Origin: Anaspis maculata
Lineage: Eukaryota; Arthropoda; Insecta; Coleoptera; Scraptiidae
Reading direction: 5' to 3'
Assembly (NCBI GenBank): GCA_949128115.1
Contig: OX421961.1
Span: 125,491,050-125,555,049 of the forward strand
Length of the DNA: 64,000 nt
Below, piece after piece: positions 10,755 through 23,030 of this stretch. Every line of letters begins with the position of its first letter. Position 1 is the first letter of the stretch. Under the pieces are notes generated by a model, which was not told the DNA's origin, made no database searches, and was given only the letters and a program-made list of their open reading frames with translations. A program made the translations under genes and the position numbers.

Positions 10755-11208
10755 CTAATGGTGGTCTTACATTGAGCAGCAAATGCTGCAGCTTTCTTTG
10801 CAGCAGAATTCTGATTGGATGGGCAAAATTCAAAAAGTTTTGCCGCCATGCTGCTAGCCAGTCAACTTCTTCAGCAGCATGGCGGCAAAATTCAAAAGTT
10901 TTGCCCCATGCTGCTCAAGAAGTTCACGTCTAATCAACTTCTCTAGCAGCATGGCGGCAAAACTTTTTGAATTTTGCCCATCCAATCAGAATTCTGCTGG
11001 CAGCATTTGCTGCTCAATGTAAGGCCAGCATAATTGCCTCACATAATGCTGGCCTTACATTGAGCAGCAAATGCTGCAGCTTTCTTTGCAGCAGAGTTCT
11101 GATTGGAACTGACGCCTGTTATTGCTGTCAGTGACCAACATTTGACCAATGAGAGCTCGGCAGCAAAAAAAGCTGCAGCATTTGATGCTTAATGTAAGGC
11201 CACCATTA
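10755..11208. repeat. Nested hairpin elements with ATTGAGCAGCAAATGCTGC-type termini
   Basis: Outer ends CTAATGGTGGTCTTACATT (10755) and AATGTAAGGCCACCATTAG (11190-11208) are inverted repeats. Inside lies a second pair: GTCTTACATTGAGCAGC at about 10762 against GCTGCTCAATGTAAGGCC at about 11008-11026. Around 11048 a further CTGGCCTTACATTGAGCAGC occurs. The simplest reading is one miniature element inserted into another of the same family. Confidence 0.75.
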
Positions 11209-11379
11209 GGCAGCTATTCTTGTTCCCGCGATCTCTTCTCTGTAGTTGTATGTCTCTGCACGCAGCTGCCGCTTGCCCAGCGCAGCGCCATCCCTCTCCC
11301 ATCGGCAAACGCTACGAACGTCAACGACCGTACCTACTTCAGATACCAACGTAGAAACAAAACAAAGGGGAAATACCAC

Positions 11380-11890
11380 AGGGTGCCCCCTCTTCTCCCC
11401 CCTATTTTTCACCTTTCTAGTTATTTTTGAAAACTGTTAGAATTTTTGAATTCTACGTTCAATTTAGAAGAAAAAGTCACTTTTGCAAAATTTCAATTGG
11501 AGGCTTCGTTTAAGAGATATTTGGGTTTGAAACTTTGGAAAACATCCCGAAATCGCCACTTTTCAGAGCCCAAATTGTTTTTTCCTTGAAAATTTCCCGT
11601 GTCTCAGAAAAAAATGGTGGTTTAGGTTTATCAACTTAGAAATTCTAGAAAATCTCTTTCAGCTGAGAAATCATGAGTTTTTTTGGATTTCAATTTTTAG
11701 ACCTTTGAAAGTTGTGCTTTCGAGATGTTTTCCAAACCTTCAATCCTGCATATCCCCTAAACAAAGCCTCTAATCAAAATTTTGCAAGAGTGATTTTTTC
11801 TTTAGAACTGAACGTAGAATTCAAAATTATGAACATGTTTCAAAAATAACTGAGAAGGTGAAAAATAGGGGGGAAAATAGGGGCACCCCT
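11380..11890. repeat. Foldback element, about 510 bp (family FB-1)
   Basis: The left arm starts GGGTGCCCCCTCTTCTCCCC. The right arm ends TAGGGGGGAAAATAGGGGCA then CCCC. Corresponding internal stretches (GTTCAATTTAGAAGAAAAAG against CTTTAGAACTGAACG; GAGGCTTCGTTT against AAACAAAGCCTC) confirm arms of roughly 250 bp. The same family recurs at 47413-48374 and, as a left arm only, at about 48905-49240. Downstream, 11919-12060 resembles the outer arm of the 47.4 kb copy. Confidence 0.8.
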
Positions 11891-12599
11891 TAATGTCTAC
11901 GCCCCTGAAACTTTTTTTATGGAACACGTTATAATTGTTCGACAGAAGATAATTTCAGTAAACCTTTGGTTCAATTTTGAATCAAATCGGTTGAAGGGTT
12001 CAAAAGTTATGCGGAAAAAACTCTTATTTATTTCCAACTTTGAAGAGCTATATCTCCGTTATTATGCATTTCTCAAATATGTTTTCTGGAGAAAGTCCCC
12101 TCCATTTTTGGTTCTCTATCGATCCTTGAATTTAATTGTTTCAAATCGAGTCGACCGCCGAAAATACACTGCGTGGTTCCGCAACTTTAATTTTTTTCCC
12201 TTAAAAACTAATGACGACAAATTTGACTTTGTTTATGATCTTTCTTGCGGATTAATCTGAATAATAATCTCAGAAAATTATCTTGGCTAACAAATAAAGT
12301 GCGAAAATAATAAATACCTATGTTGAGTGAGCCAGCCTCGTACATGGACACAAACTGCGCAGTAGCCGCGACGTTGCTGTTGCGCACCATTGCGCGCCAG
12401 CCCGGTGGGACCTGGGGACTTTCGTTTTCTGGGCGGCAAATTCCAGCTGTCATCTAGGGACATTCCGTCGCGCACAGTTTGGAATATGGTTGAATGGCCG
12501 GTCGGCCGGTGTTAAATTATCTGCTAAATTCGAACCACTCCCGTTTGAAAACTGTAAATTAATCAACCACAGGTATTTATAAATTTGCCCTTGTCCAGA

Positions 12600-12830
12600 A
12601 ACATCCCCCCGGTCTCGACGTTTGGACGCAATCGTCCGCCGGGCCCCGCCGAGTGACGTTGGCATTCGGTCCGAAATTGTTCGTACAAAATAATTTCCAA
12701 ATGTCAAATTGCGACGGTGCGATGGCCGAAAGGAACCGCAGAAATTCCGTTTGACGGGCCCCGACCGCCGGTTCCCCGGGGCCCATCGGCCGCCGATTAT
12801 GGGACCCTTTCGGTGAACCGCCAGCAATTG
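12600..12830 (+). promoter_or_regulatory. GC/CpG-rich segment upstream of Eb1, possible promoter or 5' exon
   Basis: A local CpG-rich patch (GGGCCCCGCCGAGTGACG, CCCGACCGCCGGTTCCCCGG) sits in otherwise AT-rich DNA 0.4-0.6 kb before the Eb1 start. That fits a promoter or non-coding first exon. A plausible splice acceptor (TTAATTTTCTCAG) occurs just before 13147. The transcription start cannot be placed from sequence alone. Confidence 0.35.
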
Positions 12831-13216
12831 TTCGCTTTATTTTTAGAAGCGACGCTTTGAGTTGTCATTTTTTCATCGTATATCGTAACGGGACAACATC
12901 CCGTAAAAACCGGTATGCACATCGTCGTCGTCTCATTTTTCGCCTCCAGTGATTTATCGATAGTGAATTAATTGTTGTACGCATTTCTATTTAGCCGATA
13001 AAATGCCCGTCTTTATGTGCATGGGTGCCGCGCGTAACGGTTGATTTGAGAATTATATTGAGAAATTCCTCTGTTGATGTCATTGTCATTTTTTTTTCTG
13101 TGAATCTCGCCGGGAGTGACGTTAACGTTGCTGTTAATTTTCTCAGCACTTTCGGCCCCAAGGGGCACGTGTCCCTGTGTTCTGTTGATCCAAATTCTGC
13201 ATATTGTTCTAGAAAA

Positions 13217-16200
13217 ATGGCGGTGAATGTATACTCCACGAACGTGACCTCCGAGAATTTGTCCCGACATGACATGCTGGCATGGGTCAATGAGTGTCTT
13301 CAGAGTAGCTTTGGCAAAATCGAGGAGTTGTGCACTGGAGCAGCTTATTGCCAGTTTATGGACATGCTGTTTCCCGGCTCGGTTCAACTGAAAAGAGTCA
13401 AATTTCGGACGAATCTCGAACACGAGTACATACAAAATTTCAAAATTTTGCAAGCCGGATTCAAAAAGATGGGCGTAGATAAAGTGAGTATCCACTATAA
13501 GTTTATACAATCAATGTTTATGCTTGTACAGAAAGTTGCAGTCGTTCTAAACAAGAAAAAACCTAAATTTTATGCTTCTCAGCTCAATGATCTGAGCTTG
13601 TAGGTACATTTTTTTGGGCCTGTATACCAAGATAAAATATAACTGTAACAGTTTTCCCTATACAAGAAAACATGAATAGAAAACATGGCTTCTGATAAAT
13701 AATTCATGTAAACCCATACTTGATGGAAGATGAGCTTGAATCTAAGTCATCATGGTCAGGTGAATCTGGGTTAATTATGTTAATCAAGAATGTATACCTT
13801 ATAGAACTGCTGAAGAAATCTATATGAAATGATTCAACGGAAAAAATTGCTTGAAATCAAGTGTGTGTGACTCCTGGCTTATCCAGTACCTGTGTGTCTA
13901 GGTAAATAAATGGAATTATGCAGACCATTAATGTGACTAACACCTAAGTGGATTCACAGACTAAGTGTCAACAAAGTAATGAGTAATGACCCCTCTACTA
14001 TTCGTGTGGCGTGTCCTTAAATTTTATTACAGCAACTTTGATTGGTTGATTGCCATTAGCATGTCAAGACAAAATAAATATGTCTTTACAAGACATGCAA
14101 TGATAGATACCCTTCTTTTATTTGGCTTTTTGTTTTCAAATATTTATTGGGATAGAGGTAGCACTGGTAGCAGTTACATACAGGGTGGGCCATCTTTCCG
14201 TAATGTTTTTTTTAGAGGATAAAGGCCTTGTTAAGGACGGCCTGCTGTTTTTCTTTAAACGTGACTTTCATGAAAACCAGTGGAGTAGGAGAATTGAAAA
14301 AAAGAAGGGTAATCTAAAATCAAGTATGAAAACGAATGAGTATTTCAAAATTTCAAAATTTGAAAAACTCGAATTTTTTTTCAAAATTTTTACATATTTT
14401 TCGAAAAAAAAAACCTCATTCTCTTGCCAGCCCAGATTTGAATCTCATTGTTTTTGTTGCATTTTTAGCTGCACAGATTTGGCAGAAATTCACACCACAA
14501 GAATCTATCTGTTTCTCTTTCTCTCTGCAGCTAATCTGCAGTCTGTTTCAGCAATTTTTTATGCTAGGAAATGCCGTCCTTAACGAAATACTGTTACTTG
14601 TTTGAGAATAAATCGTAGGAAGTCCAAGTCCAAAGCCAAGGATTACACACAGCGTTGCAAAATTAGTAAAAAATAAGTTCAATGCAGTTTAGGAAAGTGA
14701 CTTCTAGGGTTTCAAAAAAAGTCGAAAAAATTTAGATTTCCAATTTTTGGAAATAGGGTGTCTCAGAAGTACATATCGCATTCCAAGAGAACTATGCTCA
14801 CAAAAAATAATGAAATTGTACGACTTTGTTTGATGTTATGGGGGGTCAAAGGTCAAAGGGTTGGACTGCGACTCTTAGTTTTATTGTTTTACAAAAATGA
14901 AATTTCCAATAAACTTTAATGACAGAAAAATTAACAACACATTTCAATCACTGGATGCATACCAAATTGTTTTTTTTTACTACTAGCCGTGAAGTAGGTA
15001 ATTATTAACCTGTTCCTGGATCGCGATGTCGATTTTCTTATTTTCTAGATAAAAAAAATCCTCCACAGGGTGGTTCAGATTTATTTTTTATTTCACTTTA
15101 AAACTCATTAACGATCTAATGTAATTCGCTGTAATTTAGCCTATACTCGGGATTCAGAATAGTCGAGAGTGACTCATACTTGAGCATTTGGAGCGTTGCG
15201 GTGAGGAACGTGGGAAGTGGACAGGAAATCATTGGCGGGTCGTGAAGAGGAGCAAAAATGCAGAAATGCGAAAAAGTTGACTTTATTTTCTCGTACAAAT
15301 TGCAAACCATTTCTTGTTCTCGGCGTGTTAAAAATTTGCTTAGACCTCCCCCAGTATCTACGCCACTGGACAATTATGACAAAATTGTCACCGACATTCT
15401 AAAGTTATGTATCTGACAGCTATCTGTGATCTGTGATAATTTAAATAAATCGGTTGTAAAAGTAGATCATCAAAAAATTAGTAACAAGTGATCGAATAAA
15501 TTTCTCCTCAAGTCGTCTATGATTCCTGAAAATCGGGCGGAAAAACCTGGCTACCAAGGAGTCCGAGGCCTACTTTGAATAGAAATTCATTCGATCACTT
15601 TTTACTTTCGCCAGAAAAAAAACCAAAAAAAATTATTCAAATGCGACAAAAGGTCAACATGGCCAACTTGTAGACATGCATCTACTTACATTGTGCATCA
15701 AATTTTGTTAAAATCCAGTTATAAGTTTGGAGTTATAACAAGAAAAAAAACCGAAGGGTTGACCACCTGGGGAAAATTATGTTCACCCAATGACCAAATT
15801 CATAAATCCCCACATTTGCCCGAAGATCAACAAGAGAATTGCCTGAAAATTACCATAATTGCTAGACAATTGCTCACTTGCCTGTACGCCAAAATTGCCA
15901 GCCCTTCGAAAAAACCATTTTCGAAACTCAACTTTGAAAGCCTCTATCTTCTTTACAATGCGTTTCCGGTATAAAATTTTTCGAGAAAGTCCATTACTTT
16001 TTCACGCTTCCGCAGCTCCTGAAATATTGACTAATAAAAGTGAAACAACCCGTGTAGTTTCTCAGGAAGGTCCTCTGCTCTTGATTCTCCATCAATCCTG
16101 GAAGTTCTTCTAAAACCTGAACCACCCTGTATAATATGTTATTTTAATTGTTTTTCCATCTCCTACAAGTAACGGGTGAGTCATCATAAGCCTAAAATTA

Positions 16201-19200
16201 GACTCGAAAATGATCAACCAGTGAATGTTCACTAAATTTCGGTTCACGATACAGGGTGAGTTATGAATGACCAAAATCCAATTTTCCTTCATTAATGCCT
16301 GTAAAATATTCCATTGCTCCCTAAAATAATTTAGATTAACATATAACTCTTCTCATTTCCATAAAATCAATTTTAGAAGGAATTTCGAAGAAAATGGAAG
16401 TTTCGAAATTTATGAATTCTGATTCTGAATAAATGCAGGTATGTTCATAAAAATTATTGAATAGAAGTCTAGTGCACACCCAGTGGTTGATAATTTTTAC
16501 TGATCCCAAAATCACTTCAAATAACGAAAATAGAGGGCACCTTTGACCCCCATAACTTTGAAAGTCGAAGAATTTAATTTTTTAAATATTTTTTTTTCGT
16601 TTTTATTAGTAATTAGTAGGTAGTCAATCTAAACAAGTCTCTGGCAAATTTCAGCCGAATACCTCGACCTGTTAATAAATTATTCATAAAAAACAATAAA
16701 AAAGTAAAAGTCAACTTTTGAAGAGCTGTATCTCGCTCTGTTGATATTGAGCTTTCGCCAAAAAAATATATGGAGATCTTAGTTTTTTCTGGGCTATTTC
16801 CCATAGATCTTTGGCTACTTTATTCTGGGGGACCTGTACATTGTTCTGGACTCAAAATGCGATACTTCTGAGACATGTATACAGGGTGGATCACTTTCAG
16901 ATGCCAAAAAAAGTAAAAAATCAATTAAGAATCAACTTCGAAAGCCTGCATCTCCGTTATCATGCGTTTTTGAGAAATAACTATGAAAAAGATTCTGATG
17001 TTTCTGTTCTCTGACTGAAAATTGGCTCAGTCCTGTAGATTCATATTGTTACGTATTTCGCGTACGGGTTCGTTCATAATTGGGACGATCGTTTCAAAAC
17101 ACACACTGTTTATTACTGCGTCCTACAATAAATACACGTCACCAATTATTTACTTGGGAATATCGCTGGTACTACTCACTCCTATCGCTTTGGATTCAGT
17201 TGCAATTCAATGCTGCTGTCTACGTCGATCCGTGGTACTTTACAGGGTTATTCATAAAACATGCTCACCCCCATTTTACTCGAGAACCGTTTGCGATATC
17301 GAGTCGCGGAAAAAACTGTTGAATTAACCATATCTTTTAGGTCCGATTTCATCATGCTACCAGGTTTTTTTCACCAAAACTTTTTGTACGGGGACGCCTC
17401 AAAAATCTGTATTTTTATACACTGTAAAATAGTTAGTGCTATGTCATCTAAAAGGGCTTTGAAAGCCTAATAAAAAGTGCGAAAAGTTTTTGAAAATTTC
17501 CAGCGGTGTTCATTTTTTTTTTAACAAAAACCTGAAAAACACGTTTTTACGTATAAAATGAGAAGAATCTATGAGTTTTTACTCAAACTGCGAACGGCAT
17601 TCAACAGAACTTATCAAAACGGTAAGCACAGTGTAAAACTCAATATGGGATGATCATTTTAAAATTTCGAGAAAATTCAATTTCACCCATTAAAATTTAG
17701 ATTTCGGAAGATATCGAGGAAGATCTCAAAATTATGAAATAGTCATTGCGTATTCAGTTATACATCATACTGATCGTTTTAATGAGTTCTATTGAATGCC
17801 ACCTGCAGTTTGAAAAGATGCCCATAGATTCTCATTCTACACGTAAAAACGTGTTTTCCCAGGTTTTTGTTTTTAATCATAAAATGAAAACCGCATAAAA
17901 ATTTTTAAAACTTCCTGCACTTATCCATTAAACTTTTAAAGCTCTTTTATATGACATACTCGATATTGTACAGTCTCAAAAAAATCCGCAAATTTTTAAG
18001 GCGTCCTTGTACATAGTGTTTTGGTGAAGAAAATCTGGTAGCATATGAAATCGGGCCTCAAAGATATGGTTAATGAACAGTTTTTCTCGCGACTTGATAT
18101 CGCAAACGGTTCTCGAGAAAAATGAGGGTGAGCATGTTTTATTAATCACCCTGTAAATGCCTCCGACTAGTGTTCTCAAATCTCCCACGGGTCCTCTAGC
18201 AAATTCCACAATGACCCGGGATACGGTTTCGCGGCGACTCCAGAAAAATCCTACACATTTCCCGTGTATACTATGTGCTCTGGAGACGCGGCGCCTCCGC
18301 CAATCCTACTGATGTTTTCTAATCGACCGTTGAAGCCGCCCATGTAATTTCAATCGCCAACCCATCGCGTATATTCTGGAATTGTCCAGAGCTTCGCACT
18401 TGTACACTGTGACCTAACGGGAAGAGTCTAGAAAGTCCGGGTGTTCTCCAGAATGCACAAGAATCGCCGCTCGTAAGAACATGGATCATCCGTACTGATA
18501 TGGAAAAAATGGTCAATTTGTAGGCGTTGATTTTATACAATCAGGATAGATTTTTTTTTTGGTGTGTTCAACCAATTTTAACTCCGCTCGCTTTTCTAAC
18601 AAACAATGCTGGGAATTTTAAAATGTATTTGAACGAATCGGAGGAACTGTGCGTTATCGTGTGATGACCACGACAAACAACAACAGTGAGAAGCTTATCG
18701 AGGTCGATGTTTCCTGCATTCAAAGATAGCCATGGCTGTGGTGAAAAAATTCAAATACCAAACACAGTAATTGAAAAAAAAAAGTTCACTTGCATGAATT
18801 GACTAGCTTGCGTATAATAAAGCTTGGCGTATAATAAAGTTAAACATCAGTGATAAAGATATCCAGTCCATCAGCCAATCCAGTGTGGCTGCACTGCATG
18901 AATACCATCAAGAAAACATGTTCCAAAAACGCATAATAACGGAGATGTAACCCTGCAAAGTTGAAAATCGAAAAATAGATCTGGTTTACATAACTTATGA
19001 GTTTTTCGAGTTTTTTTCAATTTTGCCCATATTTCGGCCAGACCAAATTCAGTCTCTTTTGAACAATAATATCGCTTTTGATCAAAAATGCCCAGTGGCT
19101 CGCGTACCCGTATGTTTGTGGTCGCCTCTCTTGCCGCCTGTGTTCTGTCACTGAAAATTTTTGGAAACCAGTATCATTTCCCAAGTCCTTTTCTTCAGTT

Positions 19201-22200
19201 TGATAAAAAGTTCCTGGCTTAAAATCTTATTTTGAGGCTTGTTTTCAAGATATCTGAGTTTGAATGGTTGAAAACCATTTGAAAAAAATCACTTTAGAAG
19301 ACCTATAAATTTCACTTGAAAAAAATGGTTTGTTCTCGGCCTAAAATCATGCTTTTCTAGCTTAGAGGGCAGATCAAATAAAAATGTTGTAAAGTAACTT
19401 TTTTTTTCGAAATTAACGGAGAGTTGAAAAATGTTCAATGTGCTAGGATGCGAGCTAGAATGTCTCTTTCCTTTTTTTGAGGGGAGGGCTAAAAACAGAC
19501 TTGATTTAGTGAACTCTGCTTGAAATTTGAGCAAAATCGATCGAACAACTTTGAAGTTTAACATAAAAAACCGTTTTTTTTTCCAACTCATTTTTGAAGG
19601 GTCATTTTTGGGTGATCTGCATGAAAAAGAAGTATTATACTGCTATTACGATTATGTAGCAACTCCTCCAAAATCGTTTTAGCAGCATCTACTTCGTTTT
19701 ATGCATAACTACGTGCGATTTTGAAGTGTTTTTTTTAGAATGCTTTCTTCTTTGCTGATGTTATTCTCAAAATCTTAACAATTAAACACCGGGCATCCTG
19801 TAGTTATTTTGTTATTTGGATTTGGCTTCGAAAGCCAACCTCGTTTAGAAATTTTGTTGATCGCACGCCATGAAGGAAGCCATGAATCAAGCAAAATTAC
19901 GTCACTGTCATTACAATTTCATGCATCAGCAGATAATGATGTAATGTTGCTTGACACTGTACATAGTATAAAATATTAGTGTATAAATATAAATAAGAAA
20001 TCGAATAGAAATAGACTGGCAACGATTTTCTTTTGCGTAAATATAGTTATTATTATTCATTAATCATTATTATTGTTACTGTAATCTATCCCGAGAAAGA
20101 TGTTTGGAAAATCATTAACGACGGGTTTGTTGTTTGCCGTATTTGTAGATTATATCCGTAGATAAACTGATAAAGGGGCGTTTCCAAGACAATTTCGAGT
20201 TTTTGCAATGGTTCAAGAAATTTTTCGACGCCAACTACGACGGCCGAGATTACGACGCGATGGACGTCAGGGGAGGCATCGGCATAGGTTCGGCGGCGCC
20301 CCACGACCACCACGGTAGCACCGGGATGGTGGGGCACCACCACGCCGCCGCCGCCACCCCCAGACCTGCCCCCCAGGTCGCCAGACAGGGTAAATTGAGC
20401 GCGAAACCTGCTGCGCCGTCCCTCCCCCTTTTATGTCTGAAATAGGGGAAAGGAAAACACTGCTGCTGCCTGCCTGGCTCTTGTTCTTACTGTACTACTA
20501 CTTACTACTACTATCTTACCGTTGTTTGGCAACCCCGTTTTGTTGGTAGCGGCCCTATGTACATAAGGTTTTTTTTCGTTACTCATTTGTTTAAGTTGCC
20601 TGCGATATCTGAAGTGACGTCAGGGTTTCATCATCCAGACAATCTTTGAGAACAAATTACTGAATTTATTGAAACAATTTTCGCACGCCAATTTTCGTAG
20701 ATAAAACTTCAGTTTTTAGACTTGACATCCTGTCAGCCTCACCCTAAGGCGGTGATGCCAGCTGTCAGCAATGTCCAGAAATGTCAAATCTTTGCCAGTA
20801 CAAGACTTGGAAATAGTTCAGATGCGTCATGAAGTCTTGGGATCGATAAAGAATTGACTTCTGTTGACATCACCTACCGATGTTTAGTGAACACGAAAAA
20901 TAATTTCATTTTTGTTTCCTTCCTCGAGATTGTTTGGATCGTTTGACCCTGCCCTTGCCGCCAACATGTCGCACATTATTAAGTTATGCATGTAACTTTT
21001 ACTTACAATCACGATCATGGTTTTTATCGTTTCGCTTTGTTTTTGTGTCTGTGACCACAGATCGTCCCGATAGATAAACTGGTGAAAGGACGATTCCAGG
21101 ACAATTTCGAGTTTTTACAATGGTTTAAAAAATTCTTCGACGCTAACTATAGAGGGAACGAGTACGACGCCCTCTCGTGCCGGAATGGAGAGGCGATGGG
21201 CGCCGGCGGCGCCCACGCCCCGAAGAGTACGAACTCGCTGTTGGCCAGGAAACCGGCGCCACCGTCGCCGGCCAAAGTGGCCCCTTCGAAACCCATTGCG
21301 CGGGCGAGTACGTCACCCAAGGCACAATCTGCCTCACTTGTATTGTTGCTTGATTTTCAAATTATTATTATACCATATTATTAATTATTTACAAAATCAT
21401 GCGCTTGCTTGAGCAGATCCGTTCAAGTGAGTTTGTAAAATGATCATATTGAACCTCCGAGCACTTGAACGTTTCTGTGAAATATGTGGAAGTTAACCGT
21501 AAGTCACGTTTTTCATTTTTCCTGCTTACTCACTTGGAATGCTCTGTCGAATCCCCCCGCATGCGACAAGCTTTTTTACACGTTCCGTACGACCAAAGAC
21601 GCGATTATCACTGATCTGTTGCCTTTTTTTAGTGCCCAAAGTTAATGCCGTGCGACCAATTGCTAAGACTCCTATGAATAAGGGCGGAGATGCTGGGAGA
21701 ATGGACGAGTTGGCGGGCCAGATAGCCGATTTCAAGGTAATAAATTCAGTAATCATATCACAACTGACAAATGCTTGAAATGTTCATGTATTCAGTCCTG
21801 TTTTGTGCGTAAATTGTTAGCTAGCAACCTTGCTAATGAGCACGTTGCTGTAGCGACGACCAATGAAAATGCTTCTTGCCATGGCAGCTGTTCCGTTTAC
21901 AAGATTGCTAGCAAAAAATCTATGAACAGAATAGGGCTAAAGTCAGGGTTCATGATGTTTGTATTCGTTTGATACGACTGCGTGTAATTCGTTTACCTGC
22001 ACCCTGCACGCCGACAAGTAGCGTAAAGGTTCAGTTACGTCAGAGGTTACGGATTCAAAATTTTTGGGCCTGGTGCGATATAAAAGTGCACCGAGAGTTC
22101 TTGGGACCAAAACTACCGTTAAAAGGAAGTTCCCTAATGCCCGCTCTATGAAAATTCGCAACGCAGCCGCAGCCGCAACGCAGGTTTCTGATTGGCTCGC

Positions 22201-23030
22201 AAGGTATTCGCAAAGCCATCGCAACGACGCGAAAGGCTTGCGAGCCAATCAGAAACCTGCGTTGCGGCTGCGGCTGCGTTGCGTAATTTCATAGAGCGGC
22301 CTTAATAGTGTTTTCGAGTCACTAGAATCGAACCAGTTCAGGGGTGCGATTCTCGAACGTGTTCGAGAAGTTTTCGTAAAGGAATTCCCCTTTTCGACAG
22401 CCCAAGTGCACACGAAACCAAGGAGATTCGTATGCGAAAAGTCATGCGAATAACTCGAGAATCGCTCCCCAGCTCTAAAATTCGGGGACCCGATTGGTTC
22501 TCGAAAATCTTTTGCCAATCAGTGATAGCGATTTTCGAACTAAACTGGCTCGGTTCTGGTGACTCGAAAACGCTATTAAAAAGGCTAGTTAGCTCAGGGC
22601 GTGGCATGCGAAGGTGACAATTGACATAATTACGTTGACACTATTGACATGATAATATAATTGATCAACAACGATGTAATCGCCCTCTACATGCAATCGC
22701 TTCAACAGTCATTGCGATATTACCCATCATCTAGAAGATCTTCGTTTTTGATTCTTGTTTGACATACCCTGGCATTTCCACAGATCACCATCGATGGCTT
22801 AGAAAAGGAAAGAGACTTTTATTTTGGCAAACTGAGGGACATCGAAGTTATGTGTCAAGAAGCTGAAGATAATCCATTGATCCAGAAAATTTTAGAAGTC
22901 TTGTACGCCACAGAGGTACGCAAAAACCGATAAATTTTCGACTGATGAAATTTTTGATAACACTGATTCACAGGAGGGTTTTGCACCGCCTGATGAAGTG
23001 GAGGCCGGAGCCGACGAGGACGAATATTAA
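13217..23030 (+). CDS. Eb1: EB1 / MAPRE-family microtubule plus-end-binding protein (five coding exons, duplicated exon 2)
   Basis: EB1 autonomously tracks growing microtubule plus ends and recruits CAP-Gly and SxIP partners. Coding exons: 13217-13483; 2a 20149-20389 or 2b 21061-21307; 21633-21736; 22784-22915; 22974-23030, all with GT-AG borders. Exon 1 (89 aa) begins [20 protein letters not shown] and ends [11 protein letters not shown], the calponin-homology domain start that is near-invariant in EB proteins. Exon 2a/2b completes the CH domain ([20 protein letters not shown]) and adds a Ser/Ala/Pro linker. Exon 4 encodes the coiled-coil/EB-homology part ([20 protein letters not shown]). 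The last exon ends EDEY, the acidic aromatic tail bound by CAP-Gly domains. The protein is 266 aa with 2a or 268 aa with 2b, the usual EB1 size. Intron 1 is 6.7 kb and rich in repeats. A non-coding upstream exon is likely. Confidence 0.97.
15063..16132. mobile_element. Inverted-repeat DNA element in Eb1 intron 1
   Basis: Left end CCACAGGGTGGTTCAGATTT and right end AAACCTGAACCACCCTGTAT are terminal inverted repeats enclosing about 1.07 kb of non-coding sequence. Outside it, matching fragments at 14757-14850 (TCTCAGAAGTA, TATGGGGGGTCAAAGGT) and 16540-16880 (ACCTTTGACCCCCATA, TACTTCTGAGA) suggest it landed inside an older foldback. Confidence 0.65.
17241..18155. mobile_element. Foldback element with TACAGGGT termini in Eb1 intron 1 (915 bp)
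   Basis: Left end TACAGGGTTATTCATAAAAC pairs with right end GTTTTATTAATCACCCTGTA. Pairing continues (ATGCTCACCC against GGGTGAGCAT; CGAGAACCGTTTGCGATAT against ATATCGCAAACGGTTCTCG) through most of the element. Non-coding. Confidence 0.85.
18156..20148. other. Rest of Eb1 intron 1
   Basis: AT-rich intronic DNA. I see only isolated A/T runs, a short tandem GCGTATAATAAAG (about 18810-18840) and a lone element terminus near 19790 (GGGCATCCTGTAG). No gene. Confidence 0.5.
20149..20389 (+). other. Eb1: Eb1 alternative exon 2a
   Basis: Phase 0 in, phase 1 out (241 nt). It follows TTTGTAG and precedes GTAAAT. It encodes [20 protein letters not shown] and on to a His/Ala-rich linker ([17 protein letters not shown]). 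Its first 40 codons parallel exon 2b, then the linkers diverge. Confidence 0.9.
21061..21307 (+). other. Eb1: Eb1 alternative exon 2b
   Basis: Phase 0 in, phase 1 out (247 nt). It follows GACCACAG and precedes GTACGT. It encodes [20 protein letters not shown] and a Lys/Pro/Ser linker ([20 protein letters not shown]). Including both 2a and 2b in one mRNA would break the frame (488 nt), so the pair behaves like mutually exclusive exons. Confidence 0.9.
21817..21920. repeat. Dispersed short inverted repeat with GCTAGCAA ends (related copy at about 30440-30535)
   Basis: Both copies contain the sequence from CTAGCAA to TTGCTAG, an interior CACGTTGCTGTAGCGAC or GTTGCTGTGGTGGCGAT, then CCAATGAAAAYGCT, and a closing GCTAGCAA. 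A small MITE family present in the Eb1 gene and upstream of GK5's 3' end. Confidence 0.65.
22139..22302. repeat. Miniature hairpin element, 164 bp, Eb1 intron 3
   Basis: GCTCTATGAAAATTCGCAAC pairs with GTTGCGTAATTTCATAGAGC. The arms also share the GCAGCCGCAGCCGCAACGCA and GGTTTCTGATTGGCTCGCAA blocks. It is a nearly perfect stem with about 20 bp of loop. Confidence 0.85.
22302..22579. repeat. Second miniature hairpin element, abutting the first
   Basis: TTAATAGTGTTTTCGAGTCA at the left pairs with TGACTCGAAAACGCTATTAA at the right; arms of about 70 bp surround an A/T and G-rich loop. It shares its left border base with the right end of the preceding hairpin. Confidence 0.8.

Noticed and set aside
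13025..13216. N-terminal extension of the Eb1 frame (start at 13025)
   Set aside because: EB proteins begin precisely at MAVNVYS. The upstream in-frame residues have no counterpart in the family and are taken as 5' UTR or intron.
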